NCBI GenBank assembly: GCA_964461265.1
Contig: CAYWTS010000003.1
Location: 1-64,000 of the forward strand
DNA length: 64,000 bases
Source of the DNA: CAYWTS01 sp964461265
GTDB lineage: Bacteria; Bacteroidota; Ignavibacteria; Tepidaquicellales; OLB5
Direction: 5' to 3'
Shown here: one piece after another, positions 8,304 through 17,253 of the stretch
Numbering within the stretch: position 1 is the first letter of the stretch
How the letters are laid out: each line of letters starts with the position of its first letter
Position numbers and translations under genes: made by a program
The notes under the pieces: generated by a model
The model's input: the letters and a program-made list of their open reading frames with translations, nothing else
What the model was told of the DNA's origin: nothing
Databases searched by the model: none

Positions 8304-10124
8304 TCAATTGTGTGAATGGTATTTACGTGAATTTATGGGTACCCACCACTCAGTAACCTGATACGATGTTATAGGGGTAGGATACCATCTTACATTTTTA
8401 TATCTTTCGCCATATACATATTTTGCATTCGGTGTCCAAAGAAATGTATAAGCTTGGTCATCATATAATATTTTCTGAATCTTCTTCATCATTTCAAATC
8501 TTTTGTTTTCGTTGAATTCACGCCTGTATTCTTCCATAAGCTTATCAGCTTCCGAATTACTATAACTCACGTAATTGGAGCCTTCATTTTTCATCTGCGA
8601 TGAATGATACAGCTGGTACTGATCGGGAGGGTAATCTGTCAATACCCATGCACCCATAAACGCATCAAATTCATGTTTTTTGAGTTTTTCAAGAAATACC
8701 GACCATTCTATATCCTGAACATCTGCAATTATTCCTACTTTTTTTAATGCATCTATGATTACCAAAAGTGCCTGTTTACGTGCTACGTTTGTATTGTTTA
8801 AAAACATAAATTTAAAATCAAGCTTCTTCCCGTTTATTTCTTTATCCAGTACACCATCTCCATTGGAATCTTTCCATCCGGCATCTTGCAGGAGCATTTT
8901 GGCTTTTTCAACATCGAACGGAATATAAGGAAGATCAGGATTAAAATGGTTTTTATCTTCGAAATAAACCGGGCTTTGTATCGGAACAGCAAGTCCGAAT
9001 TGTATTTTCTCAATGATCGCCTGCCTGTCTACAAGATAAGAGAGTGCCCATCTTACTTTAACATCTGAAAATAAAGGGCTTACAATATTCCAGCCTATGT
9101 AAGTGAATACCGGTTCAAAGGGTTGTGCTTTTCTCATTTCAAATTCCTCAGGATTAGCAAGATTTTTTACAAAATCAAGAGGTTTAACAACATACATAAG
9201 GTCAATCTCTTTGTTCTTTGCAGCCACTACTGCTGCACTCTGATCTTGGATAACCCTAATAACCAGTCTTTCGGGAAATACTAAACCAAAATTACCCTTT
9301 CTGTTCCAGTAATTTGGGTTACGTCTAAAATAAACATACTGCCCTGTTTCCCATTTTTCGAATATATAAGGACCCGATCCTATCAGAAGTGCCGGGCTTC
9401 TGTTCACTTCTTCTGAGTTGAAATAGTCAGCAAACTTTTTCATTACAGGATTATTATGAGCAGTATTAAAATCGCCACAGTCACTCCACGTGTATTTATC
9501 CGTTAAGCCCTCCGGATCAATTACATGTTTTGCCATTATCTGGATATCAGCAATTGCCAGCAACGAACGGAAATAAATTCTCGACAACAAAAATCTTATT
9601 CTGTATTTATCTCCATCCACAAGTTCAACTTTCTTAACATTTTCAACATAGTTTCTTAATTGGGCAGCATCAACAAGCGGATTCATTAAAGCTTTAAACG
9701 TGAAGATTATATCATCGCCTGTGAGAGGTTTGCCGTCTGAAAATGTAATATTCTTTTTTAGAGTAAATGTATACGTAAGATGATCAGGGCTTTCTTCTGG
9801 CGGTGCTTCTGCCAGCCAGGGAATTACGTTATAAGAGGTTCTATCAGCTGCCCACATTAATCTTTCGAATAGATAATATGAGAATTCCCTTCCTGTTGCA
9901 TCCTGTAATGTAATAGGATTAAGACTTTGCGGGTCTGCAAGTTCTCTCTGAATTATCCAGTCACCTGTTACTGCACCTGTGGTATCAACAGGAGGAATCT
10001 CAGAGGTTTGCTTTGTAACTACTCTCCCTTGGTCCCTTTCTTTACCGCAGCCTAAAACAAAAAGTAATGTTGTAAAGGCAATTAGAATACACTTGAAAGC
10101 TATTTGGTAGCTTCTGTACTTCAT
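8304..10124 (-). CDS. Peptide-binding lipoprotein of an ABC importer (SBP_bac_5), paralogue 2
   Basis: A second peptide-binding lipoprotein of 606 residues. It starts at the ATG ending at 10124. The longer frame to 10184 would overlap hprK by 29 bases and add non-signal residues. The signal peptide ends with a lipobox LGC (about residue 26), followed by a Pro/Thr linker. Family-5 binding-protein segments are clear: DTTGAVTGDWIIQRELADP, FSDGKPLTGDDIIFTFK, GSGPYIFEKWETGQYVYF and RWALSYLVDRQ. It aligns over its full length with the downstream paralogue. The two probably bind different peptides for one permease pair, or one is for a partner permease elsewhere. It is 31 bases after hprK. Confidence 0.85.
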   Translation of the reverse strand: MKYRSYQIAFKCILIAFTTLLFVLGCGKERDQGRVVTKQTSEIPPVDTTGAVTGDWIIQRELADPQSLNPITLQDATGREFSYYLFERLMWAADRTSYNVIPWLAEAPPEESPDHLTYTFTLKKNITFSDGKPLTGDDIIFTFKALMNPLVDAAQLRNYVENVKKVELVDGDKYRIRFLLSRIYFRSLLAIADIQIMAKHVIDPEGLTDKYTWSDCGDFNTAHNNPVMKKFADYFNSEEVNRSPALLIGSGPYIFEKWETGQYVYFRRNPNYWNRKGNFGLVFPERLVIRVIQDQSAAVVAAKNKEIDLMYVVKPLDFVKNLANPEEFEMRKAQPFEPVFTYIGWNIVSPLFSDVKVRWALSYLVDRQAIIEKIQFGLAVPIQSPVYFEDKNHFNPDLPYIPFDVEKAKMLLQDAGWKDSNGDGVLDKEINGKKLDFKFMFLNNTNVARKQALLVIIDALKKVGIIADVQDIEWSVFLEKLKKHEFDAFMGAWVLTDYPPDQYQLYHSSQMKNEGSNYVSYSNSEADKLMEEYRREFNENKRFEMMKKIQKILYDDQAYTFLWTPNAKYVYGERYKNVRWYPTPITSYQVTEWWVPINSRKYHSHN

Positions 10125-10155
10125 TTTTTGTCTTTTGCCCTTTGACATTTGTAAC

Positions 10156-11196
10156 TCATTCCACGTCGTGTTCCAAATATTCAACAGATCGTTCGAATTC
10201 CCTAAATTTATCTTTGCTTTTTAACTTGATAGTTTCTTCCAGCTTTGCTTTCATTACCTTTGCCGCATCATAACCGTAATGTCTGCATAAATAATTAAGT
10301 GCGATAACCTCCGAAATAACCGTGATATTCTTGCCCGGGAAAATAGGAAGCCTGATAAAGGGAATATCTACACCAAGCATTGAGATTGTTTCCTCATCAA
10401 GCCCGGTTCTAGTATATTCTTTCCCGCTATCCCATTCTTCAAGATTTACAAGAAGTTCAACCCTCTTTTGAAATCTTATTGCCCTTATGCCAAAAATGCT
10501 TTTTACATCCAATATTCCAAGACCCCTAATTTCCATGAAATGTTTCACAAGGTCAGTTCCCGAACCCATAAGTATTCCTTCGCCTTTTCTCGAAATCATA
10601 ACTACGTCATCGGCAACCAATCTGTGTCCCCTTTCAATCAGATCGAGGGCAATTTCGCTTTTGCCTATTGCACTCCTGCCGCAAAAAAGCAGACCTACTC
10701 CGTAAACGTCTACAAATGAACCATGCATTGCTATTTGAGGCGAGAATTGGTCGTCAAGGAAGTCACTTATAAAATAAGCAAATTTTGTAGTTGGCAAAGG
10801 GGTAATAAATACTGGTATATTCCTTTTTTGAGCAAGCTCTAAAAATTCATCTGAAGGCTTATTATCGAACGTCAGGCAAATACACGGGATTTCGAACGAA
10901 AAGAATTTTTTCAGGGATTTTGTTCTCTCAGCTTTAGACAAATGTTTTAAGTATCTTACTTCGGTATTTCCCAGAATCTGAACCCGGTCATAGGTAAAGA
11001 GGTCTGTGTAGCCTGCAAGTGCAAGACCGGGACGGTGTATATTCCTGTCTCTAATAATCCTATTCATTCCTATACTGCCTTCGGATAGTTTCGAGAGTTT
11101 AAAGCGGTCTTTACATGCATGGTGGAAGTACTCAACCGTAATCGATTTCTTTTGTACTTCCTGTATGTTTTTTAAACGTTTTTGTAAGTCCTTCAT
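10156..11196 (-). CDS. hprK: HPr kinase/phosphorylase
   Basis: A bifunctional enzyme that phosphorylates and dephosphorylates a serine of HPr-like proteins in the cytoplasm. In the 346 residues the catalytic P-loop is GRSAIGKS (173-180; canonical GxSGxGKS with A for G). The conserved histidine region is AMHGSFVDVYGVG (around 158), and the family signature EIRGLGILDV leads into IFG at 222-235. The N-terminal regulatory domain occupies about residues 1-130. It lies 21 bases after hpf and just ahead of peptide importer genes. No PTS genes are present here. In Bacteroidota and Chlorobi this kinase often occurs without a sugar PTS, so a role in nutrient or energy signalling is inferred, not shown. 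Confidence 0.9.
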   Translation of the reverse strand: MKDLQKRLKNIQEVQKKSITVEYFHHACKDRFKLSKLSEGSIGMNRIIRDRNIHRPGLALAGYTDLFTYDRVQILGNTEVRYLKHLSKAERTKSLKKFFSFEIPCICLTFDNKPSDEFLELAQKRNIPVFITPLPTTKFAYFISDFLDDQFSPQIAMHGSFVDVYGVGLLFCGRSAIGKSEIALDLIERGHRLVADDVVMISRKGEGILMGSGTDLVKHFMEIRGLGILDVKSIFGIRAIRFQKRVELLVNLEEWDSGKEYTRTGLDEETISMLGVDIPFIRLPIFPGKNITVISEVIALNYLCRHYGYDAAKVMKAKLEETIKLKSKDKFREFERSVEYLEHDVE

Positions 11197-11217
11197 ATAA
11201 CTTGGACGTAATTTAAA

Positions 11218-11532
11218 TTAAATTCGGTGATTTACGCTGGACTTCAATTTTTCTTTGTGTTTTTTTATCTGTGTTACCAGCTTATCCACAGCAGATTCAA
11301 TTGACACTTTGAAATCATCTGTTCTCGCTGTAGCTGTAAATGTATGATGTGAATTAGATGTCACAATTATTTCTGCAGACTTTACACTGTTTGATGGTTT
11401 CTCGTAACTTAAAATTACTTCAGCCTTCATCAATCCGTCATAAAACCTGTCTATTTTCTGTAATTCAATTTCTGCATGTTCCTTAAGTGATTCATGTGCT
11501 TTGAAATGTCTTGAAGTTAAATTTACTTTCAT
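11218..11532 (-). CDS. hpf: Ribosome hibernation promoting factor, short form
   Basis: A 104-residue HPF/YfiA-type protein that binds the decoding region of idle ribosomes during slow growth. It shows the family's N-terminus MKVNLTSRHFKAHESLKEH, the central VILSYEKPSNSVKSAEIIV segment and a Lys-rich end (TQIKKHKEKLKSS). It has no C-terminal dimerisation extension, so it is the short form. The Shine-Dalgarno GGAGG precedes the ATG. A promoter of the window's common type lies at 11608-11638 on the minus strand. hprK follows after 21 bases, so hibernation factor and HPr kinase are likely co-expressed. Confidence 0.9.
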   Translation of the reverse strand: MKVNLTSRHFKAHESLKEHAEIELQKIDRFYDGLMKAEVILSYEKPSNSVKSAEIIVTSNSHHTFTATARTDDFKVSIESAVDKLVTQIKKHKEKLKSSVNHRI

Positions 11533-11607
11533 AATATCCTCCGTAATTAGTTGGTGAAAATTTAGGGTTGTTTATTATGGGAAGTATGCAGGAATACATT
11601 TTCTTCG

Positions 11608-11638
11608 CAAATATGCTAAAGATGTGTATGATTTTCAA
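11608..11638 (-). promoter_or_regulatory. Promoter of hpf-hprK
   Basis: On the minus strand TTG (11636-11638) is followed after exactly 20 bases by CATATTTG (11608-11615), one mismatch from TAnnTTTG. The expected transcript would have a leader of about 70 bases before the hpf start. Confidence 0.5.
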
Positions 11639-11698
11639 TAAAGTAAAAAGTTATTAATATACAAAAATATAAACTTCATTGTGTTAAGAAATGTTTCA

Positions 11699-11729
11699 TT
11701 GATAGGCTTGATAACAATAATTATATTTA
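11699..11729 (+). promoter_or_regulatory. Promoter of the acyltransferase-secG operon
   Basis: TTG (11699-11701), 20 bases, then TATATTTA (11722-11729). It differs from the consensus TAnnTTTG only in the last base. Transcription from here would start near 11735, which argues for translation from 11765 rather than 11738. Confidence 0.5.
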
Positions 11730-11764
11730 ATGTTTAAATGACCCAGGAAAAAATAGGAGAATAT

Positions 11765-12532
11765 ATGTTTTCCGGGCAGTTTTTGAATTTTGTTGATTTA
11801 TCGGCTAAAATCGGCAAAAACTTAAATTGCGGAAAATTCACTGTAATTGAGAAAAATGCTGAAATTGGAGATGATTGCGTAATCGGGCATAACGTGGTGG
11901 TTCATGAGGGTACTAAAATAGGAAATTTCGTAAGAATTGATGATAATACTGTAATTGGCAAACAACCTTTACGCTCTAAAAGAAGTATTTTTAAGTCAGG
12001 CAAGGTTTATGAACCTGCAGTGTTAGGGGATGGTTGTTTGATTGGTGCACAGGTTGTCGTTTATTCAGGATGTGAAATTGGAAATAATGTATTGATTGCT
12101 GATGGTGCTGCTGTGCGTGAAGATGTTAAAGTCGGAGAGTATACAATTATAGGGAGAAATGTTACTGTTGAAAACCTGACCACCATCGGCAGAAAGTGCA
12201 AGCTTGAAACTAATTGTTACATTACAGCATATTCTGTTGTAGAAGATTTTTGTTTCATTGCACCAGGTGTTGTTACCACTAATGACAACTTCCTCGGCCG
12301 AACGGAAGAACGATTCAAGCATTTCAAAGGGGTAGTTCTTCGTAAAGGCGGGAGGATAGGAGGCGGTGCCGTTATACTTCCGGGCATTGAAATTGGAGAA
12401 GATGCTGTAATTGCAGCAGGTGCAGTTGTTACACGGAATGTTCCCCCAGGGGAAATTTTCCTTGGCAGCCCAGCTAAGAAATTTAAAAATACTCCTGAAG
12501 AACAACTTCTTAAAAACCAGGGCTGGGAGTAA
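11765..12532 (+). CDS. Left-handed beta-helix (hexapeptide repeat) acyltransferase
   Basis: A cytoplasmic acyl- or acetyltransferase of the LpxA-like hexapeptide family. The 255-residue protein is built almost entirely of repeats of the form [IV]GxxxxIG (for example IGKNLNCGKF, IGDDCVIGHN, IGNFVRIDDN, IGRKCKLETN, IGEDAVIAAG). It ends with the PPGEIFLGSPAKKF motif common to sugar N-acetyltransferases and LpxA relatives. The ATG at 11765 is preferred over 11738 because it has a good AGGAGA site a few bases upstream and because the promoter at 11699-11729 would leave almost no leader for the longer form. It heads an operon with secG. The acceptor, probably a nucleotide sugar, cannot be named from sequence alone. 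Confidence 0.8.
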   Translation: MFSGQFLNFVDLSAKIGKNLNCGKFTVIEKNAEIGDDCVIGHNVVVHEGTKIGNFVRIDDNTVIGKQPLRSKRSIFKSGKVYEPAVLGDGCLIGAQVVVYSGCEIGNNVLIADGAAVREDVKVGEYTIIGRNVTVENLTTIGRKCKLETNCYITAYSVVEDFCFIAPGVVTTNDNFLGRTEERFKHFKGVVLRKGGRIGGGAVILPGIEIGEDAVIAAGAVVTRNVPPGEIFLGSPAKKFKNTPEEQLLKNQGWE

Positions 12533-12536
12533 AATA

Positions 12537-12564
12537 GAATTTTGAATTTTGAATTTTGAATTTT
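12537..12564 (+). repeat. Four tandem copies of GAATTTT
   Basis: A 7-base unit GAATTTT is repeated four times without interruption between the acyltransferase stop and the secG ribosome-binding site. Such a tract can change length by slippage and alter secG translation spacing. This is only an inference. Confidence 0.8.
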
Positions 12565-12584
12565 AATTTATAGGAGTAATTCAG

Positions 12585-12950
12585 ATGGTTACCATATTAA
12601 TGATATTTATTGTTATTGTTGCAATATTTCTGATATTCATAGTTTTAATCCAGTCATCAAAAGGCGGCGGACTTGCAGGAACTTTCGGAGGCGGTGATGC
12701 TTCTATGGTTTTTGGTGTCCGCAGAACTGCAGATTTCCTTATTAAACTTACAACAATACTGGCAACAATATTTATTCTCTTCTCACTTATTACAAACATA
12801 ATTATTAATAAAAGGGGCGGTTCTTCGGAAAGTATAATACAAACAAGCGGACAGCAGGTATTACCTCCACCTAACATTCCACAGCAAAAAGAGGGAAACC
12901 AGCAGGACCAAAACCAGCAACAGCCAACACAACAAGACCAGCAAAAATAA
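12585..12950 (+). CDS. secG: Preprotein translocase subunit SecG
   Basis: A small inner-membrane subunit of the SecYEG protein-export channel. The 121-residue protein has two transmembrane helices (about residues 3-22 and 52-72). The conserved loop between them reads VLIQSSKGGGLAGTFGG, and FGVRRTADFL follows it, typical of SecG. The C-terminal 35 residues are a Gln-rich tail, common in Bacteroidota SecG. A Shine-Dalgarno TAGGAG lies about 8 bases before the ATG. It follows the acyltransferase by about 50 bases and precedes a DUF5683 gene by 10 bases. Confidence 0.92.
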   Translation: MVTILMIFIVIVAIFLIFIVLIQSSKGGGLAGTFGGGDASMVFGVRRTADFLIKLTTILATIFILFSLITNIIINKRGGSSESIIQTSGQQVLPPPNIPQQKEGNQQDQNQQQPTQQDQQK

Positions 12951-12960
12951 TGCCGGTTTA

Positions 12961-13563
12961 ATGAGAAAAGCTTACACATTTTTTATTACAGGTGCAGTAT
13001 TACTTGTTAATTCTGCACCTTTTTTATCTGCGCAATCTATTTTTAAGACTGATTATTTAAAAGGATTTGGCAATTCTAACTTACGAATTAATTCTCCTTA
13101 TATACTTACAATTACCGAAAAAGCTGATGATACCCTTAAACAAAAACCATTTAACATGAAGAACAAGCCTTGGAAAGCTGTACTTCTATCTGCTCTAATA
13201 CCGGGAGCCGGGCAATTCTATAACCATTCTTACTGGAAAATACCTGTTATCCTGGGGTTATGCGGATATTTTGGGTATACAATTTACGACCAGCATAAAA
13301 AATATTCCGATTACAGGGAAAGATATGCTGCTTCTCAAACACCTGAAAATCCTTTTGGAGACCTTTACCTAAAATCCGTCCGTGAGTTTTATTTTAACCA
13401 GAGGAATGATTTTATTTGGTATTTTATGATTACATATCTGGTAAACCTTGTAGATGCCTTCGTGGATGCGCACCTCTTAGATTTTGATGTTAGCGAGGAG
13501 AAAATCACTCTTATTAAAAGAAATAACCTAAAATATACACTTCGTTTTTCACTTAACTTCTAA
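12961..13563 (+). CDS. DUF5683 domain-containing membrane protein
   Basis: A 200-residue protein with an N-terminal signal or anchor helix (residues 5-24, ending SAQ). The DUF5683-type region begins KPWKAVLLSALIPGAGQFYN and continues with two more hydrophobic helices (around 88-105 and 155-175) and a DAFVDAHLLDFDV segment. The family is common in Bacteroidota and of unknown function. The P-GAGQ-YN motif resembles that of TM2-like small membrane proteins. Its position directly after secG (10 bases) points to an envelope role. Confidence 0.7.
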   Translation: MRKAYTFFITGAVLLVNSAPFLSAQSIFKTDYLKGFGNSNLRINSPYILTITEKADDTLKQKPFNMKNKPWKAVLLSALIPGAGQFYNHSYWKIPVILGLCGYFGYTIYDQHKKYSDYRERYAASQTPENPFGDLYLKSVREFYFNQRNDFIWYFMITYLVNLVDAFVDAHLLDFDVSEEKITLIKRNNLKYTLRFSLNF

Positions 13564-13573
13564 AACTTATTCT

Positions 13574-15025
13574 ATGCCCTCAAGGCTTAACATTAATGAA
13601 TCGTTTATCTGCCGTATATGGGAAGGCGGAAATTATTACTACGCAAATTTATTCACTACATGCGGAAAAGCAGTTGAAGTAACCGAATTTGGCAGAAGGA
13701 ATATTGAAGGAGGACCCGACTATCTGGATGCATTAATAAAAATTAATGGGGTAAATTACCGCGGGGATGTAGAAATTCACCGTGACTTGAAAGGTTGGTC
13801 AGAACACCTACATAAAGGCGACAGGAAGTATAACTCGGTCATACTTCAGGTTGTAATGTGGGATATCGGTGTACCGCAATACCCTGTTGTAATAAAAGGA
13901 AGAAAAATATTCACAGTAGTGCTCTCAAAATTTCTTATCCGTTCGGTCAAAATCATTTGGCAGGAAATTATTTCAAATCCATCTGAAAAATTCAGTCTGC
14001 CTTGTTATAATCTCAATAGTAATATTAGTACATCTGAAAAACAGCCCTGGGTTGAAAGACTTTCAAATGAAAGGCTTAAGCTAAAAACCAAAAGATTTTT
14101 AGAAAGATTAAAAGAGATTATTATAGAAAATGAGCATCGTGATGTATCTGAACAGGATTACTCCAAAAGGAAATATTGGGACCAATTGCTATTAGAGTTT
14201 ACTTTTGAGGCACTCGGATATTCGGTAAATAAAGAAACGATGCTTAAGTTATCTCGAAGCATATCTATTTCTAAATTAAAAAACCTTTTAAGTGAAAATC
14301 TGTGGTCACCTATTATGCAGTTACAATCTTTATACTTTGGTATTTCCGGGCTGCTGTACAACCTGAAATACAAAGACGAGTATATTACAGCAGTTAAAAA
14401 AAACTGGGAAGAATTTTCCAGGCGGTTTATTTATCAGACAGTTGAACCTGCTGAGTGGCAGTTTTTCAGGCTTCGGCCGCGTAACTTTCCAACTGTGCGT
14501 ATAGCTTATGGAGCTCATTTCACATTTAAAATACTGAAAGAAGACCTGTTTAAGAACCTTGTTAATTTATTTAAAGCCGGTCTGAGGCCAAATAGTATAT
14601 TCAAAGAAATTACATCTCTAATTTCAGTTGATAACGATAAATACTGGTCAACGCATTACAACTTCGGAAGAAAAACTAAGCTTCATCACGGCTTAATTGG
14701 TAAAGAGCGTCTTACTGATATTACAATTAATGTAATAATCCCAATAATTAATCTCTATGCCGATATATTCAATATTGAGGTGATTAATAACCATCTTACC
14801 GGCTTTTATAATAACTTTAAAATCACTTCAAAAAATTCAGTAGTCAAAATGATGTATTCCCAGCTTCATTTATCCGATGACAGCACACTCAATACTCCGG
14901 CAGGAGAGCAGGGATTAATTCACCTTTATAATTTTTTCTGTATAAGAGAAAGATGTTCTGAATGCGGTATCGGGAAAATGGTGTTTAAACAGGGAGGGTA
15001 TGAGTATAAAATAATTTATTATTAG
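13574..15025 (+). CDS. DUF2851 family protein
   Basis: A 483-residue cytoplasmic-looking protein with no membrane segment. The N-terminal part contains GGPDYLDALIKINGVNYRGDVEIH and the HKGDRKYNSVILQVVMWD stretch, typical of DUF2851 of Bacteroidota. The pattern of acidic and D-x-H residues there resembles restriction-like or metal-binding folds, but I cannot assign activity. The C-terminus has four cysteines (C-x-x-x-x-C-x-x-C layout in FFCIRERCSECGIG), possibly a metal site. It starts 10 bases after the DUF5683 stop and ends the secG operon. Confidence 0.7.
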   Translation: MPSRLNINESFICRIWEGGNYYYANLFTTCGKAVEVTEFGRRNIEGGPDYLDALIKINGVNYRGDVEIHRDLKGWSEHLHKGDRKYNSVILQVVMWDIGVPQYPVVIKGRKIFTVVLSKFLIRSVKIIWQEIISNPSEKFSLPCYNLNSNISTSEKQPWVERLSNERLKLKTKRFLERLKEIIIENEHRDVSEQDYSKRKYWDQLLLEFTFEALGYSVNKETMLKLSRSISISKLKNLLSENLWSPIMQLQSLYFGISGLLYNLKYKDEYITAVKKNWEEFSRRFIYQTVEPAEWQFFRLRPRNFPTVRIAYGAHFTFKILKEDLFKNLVNLFKAGLRPNSIFKEITSLISVDNDKYWSTHYNFGRKTKLHHGLIGKERLTDITINVIIPIINLYADIFNIEVINNHLTGFYNNFKITSKNSVVKMMYSQLHLSDDSTLNTPAGEQGLIHLYNFFCIRERCSECGIGKMVFKQGGYEYKIIYY

Positions 15026-15225
15026 CTCCGCAGATTCTCTTATGCAGTGTGCATGCTCATAGATTGCAGCTTAAAGTTTACGCGTATGTTAACTGACAAG
15101 TATAATTTCAGGGAAAAGATACAAATTTCCCCGACGTATTTTCGTACAAATACTTGAAACCTTCCAAACCTCCGACAAGTCTTAATAATTAAAGAACTCA
15201 TTATATTTGATGAAAGGAGCAAAAA

Positions 15226-15654
15226 ATGGTAGATTTAGCAGAAGCAATATTACCGGTAATTGCTATAGTATTTATTTTCGGTATCCCCGGAGCTATAATC
15301 TTCTATGCAATTCACAATAGCCATAAAGAACGTATGAGGCTAATGGAAATGGGTTTAACGCCGGAAGAAGCCCGAAATTATTTCAAAGATTCACATCGCA
15401 AACCGCGTAATCCCTATAGTGCACTCAAATGGGGTTTACTGCTTGCATTCGTGGGTATTGCCTTATTCATAGGCTTTATTATTAATGAAGTATGGGATGT
15501 ATCAGATTCAGTAACACCATCTCTTGTAATATTTTTCGGAGGGCTTGGATTTATTATATATTATATGCTAATACGTTCCAAAATCCAGAATGGAAACGGT
15601 CAGACCGGGGAACAGACAGGAAGCAGCTCTCTTACTCAGCAATCCAATCAATAA
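15226..15654 (+). CDS. DUF6249-like inner-membrane protein
   Basis: A 142-residue protein with three hydrophobic segments (about 8-28, 69-88 and 97-115). A cytoplasmic loop holds HKERMRLMEMGLTPEEARNYF, the phrase typical of the DUF6249 family found next to ECF sigma factors in Bacteroidota. AAAGGAG lies 6 bases before the ATG. It is followed within 20 bases by the DUF4097 lipoprotein and then the sigma factor, so it probably belongs to that envelope-stress set. Function unknown. Confidence 0.65.
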   Translation: MVDLAEAILPVIAIVFIFGIPGAIIFYAIHNSHKERMRLMEMGLTPEEARNYFKDSHRKPRNPYSALKWGLLLAFVGIALFIGFIINEVWDVSDSVTPSLVIFFGGLGFIIYYMLIRSKIQNGNGQTGEQTGSSSLTQQSNQ

Positions 15655-15674
15655 GAGGAAAGGATACAAGAGCA

Positions 15675-16463
15675 ATGAAAAATATGTATATTTTCATATC
15701 ACTGCTTTTGATATTTAGTGTAAGCATTTCGGGATGTATCGGGAAACGATATGATAAAACAGAAAAAATTGAGTATAAAATCAATCCTACAGGAAAAACC
15801 AAGCTTGTAATCGAAAACGTAAAAGGAAAAATATCGGTTACAAAAGGTGATAGTACTACCGGTCTCCAAATAACCGCAGAGATTTTTACTAAAGTTAAAA
15901 AAAGAGAACTTAATAAACCCCTTACTGATGTAATTGAGCTAAGTATAGATACAACGGGTAATATCATCTATATCAACAGCGAAAGCAAATCGTCGAACAT
16001 TAATTTTTCTTTCGGAAAATCTTCTTCACCAAGGGTTAATTATACTATTAAAATCCCCGAATATATGAAGCTGGAAATAGAAAATGTAAGCGGTAATGTA
16101 GAGGTTAGTGATTTATATGGAAATGTAAGTATTAACGTAATAAACGGCGATTTAACCTGTACACGTTTATATGGTAATAACAGGCTGGAGGTGGTAAACG
16201 GAAGTATAGATGTTACGCTTGACTCAACAAAAGGGATGGAAATAGATGCCGTTAACGGCAACATTGAGCTGAACTTAACAGATAATTTTAAAGGTCAGGT
16301 AAAAGCAAGCAGTGTGAACGGAAAAATCAGAACTGATGAAAAACTGAAGTTTGAAAATGTTACTTCAGACAGGCAGAGTTTTAAAGGGGTCATTGGAAAT
16401 GCGGATACTGATGTAAAGGTAGAAGTTGTAAACGGCAAAGTAACCATTTATAAAAAGCAATAA
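15675..16463 (+). CDS. DUF4097 lipoprotein (putative adhesin / envelope protein)
   Basis: A 262-residue lipoprotein. The signal peptide runs through residues 1-20 with lipobox SGC, after which a DUF4097-type right-handed beta-solenoid begins. Its repeats are regular, for example LEIENVSGNVEVSDLYGN, INVINGDLTC, LEVVNGSIDV and DAVNGNIELN. The start is the ATG at 15675; codons upstream in this frame belong to the overlapping end of the preceding gene. In Bacteroidota DUF4097 proteins commonly accompany ECF sigma/anti-sigma pairs, as here. The molecular role is not established. Confidence 0.75.
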   Translation: MKNMYIFISLLLIFSVSISGCIGKRYDKTEKIEYKINPTGKTKLVIENVKGKISVTKGDSTTGLQITAEIFTKVKKRELNKPLTDVIELSIDTTGNIIYINSESKSSNINFSFGKSSSPRVNYTIKIPEYMKLEIENVSGNVEVSDLYGNVSINVINGDLTCTRLYGNNRLEVVNGSIDVTLDSTKGMEIDAVNGNIELNLTDNFKGQVKASSVNGKIRTDEKLKFENVTSDRQSFKGVIGNADTDVKVEVVNGKVTIYKKQ

Positions 16464-16593
16464 CTAATGTATCTTGTTAAACCTGCTAGGATGTAATCAA
16501 TATACGTTCTTTATCAAAAATCTTTTGTTTATATTAGCTGAAAATAAATCCAGTAGAGTGTATCCTGCGTCAAATGAAGCGGTTGAATCATGT

Positions 16594-17244
16594 ATGAACG
16601 AACACGAGATTAACGTGATTAAACGAATTAGGAAAGGAGATGTAAATTCTTTTGAACAGATTGTTGATAAATTTAAATCTCGTGCATATATGCTGTGCCT
16701 AAAGATATTAAAGAATGAAGAAGATGCAGAAGACGCACTACAGGAAGCTTTTATTAAAACATTTAAAGCAATCATGGAGGGGCAGTTTGAGGAACGTTCT
16801 AAGTTTTCAACTTATTTTTACAGGATAGTATACAACACATCAATAGATCATTATAAAAAGCATAAGACCAGGAATTATGATTTATTAAGACTTGATGCTC
16901 CGGTTCCTTATAATGACACAAGTGGAGAGGATACAGCATTCAAGGATTATGTTTTAGAAATAGATAAAAGCAAGTATGGATATGAAGATATTTACAAAAT
17001 AGATAAAAAGGCAGCGGAAAACGAAATTCAGCAAATTGTAAATACATACATAGAGCATCTGCCTGAAAAATATTCAGTAATACTGACTATGTTCTTTCTG
17101 AACGATTTAACGCATGATGAAATATCGAAGATTTTAAATCTGCCTCTCGGCACCGTGAAAAACAGGATTTTCCGTGCTAAAGAAAAACTAAAAGAAATAT
17201 TATTAAAGGTTTATCCACTGGAAGAAATTGTAGAATACGTTTAG
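16594..17244 (+). CDS. ECF-type RNA polymerase sigma factor
   Basis: An alternative sigma-70 family factor. From the ATG at 16594 the protein is 216 residues. Region 2 holds EDAEDALQEAFIKTFKA (core binding) and YFYRIVYNTSIDHYKKHK (-10 recognition). Region 4 holds LPEKYSVILTMFFLNDLTHDE and ISKILNLPLGTVKNRIFRAK, a helix-turn-helix. An upstream in-frame extension to 16474 lacks similarity and is not included. A 30-residue acidic/Tyr-rich linker between regions 2 and 4 (FKDYVLEIDKSKYGYEDIYK) is longer than in most ECF factors. The probable anti-sigma gene follows after 9 bases. Confidence 0.87.
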   Translation: MNEHEINVIKRIRKGDVNSFEQIVDKFKSRAYMLCLKILKNEEDAEDALQEAFIKTFKAIMEGQFEERSKFSTYFYRIVYNTSIDHYKKHKTRNYDLLRLDAPVPYNDTSGEDTAFKDYVLEIDKSKYGYEDIYKIDKKAAENEIQQIVNTYIEHLPEKYSVILTMFFLNDLTHDEISKILNLPLGTVKNRIFRAKEKLKEILLKVYPLEEIVEYV

Positions 17245-17253
17245 TAATTATCA

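Noticed and set aside
12065..12979. Minus-strand open frames across the acyltransferase and secG
   Set aside because: They mirror the repetitive plus-strand genes, have Cys-rich or low-complexity products and no start signals. The plus-strand products are clear family members.
15202..15209. TATATTTG as promoter box for the DUF6249-like gene
   Set aside because: No TTG at 19-23 bases upstream, and a start from here would remove the Shine-Dalgarno site.
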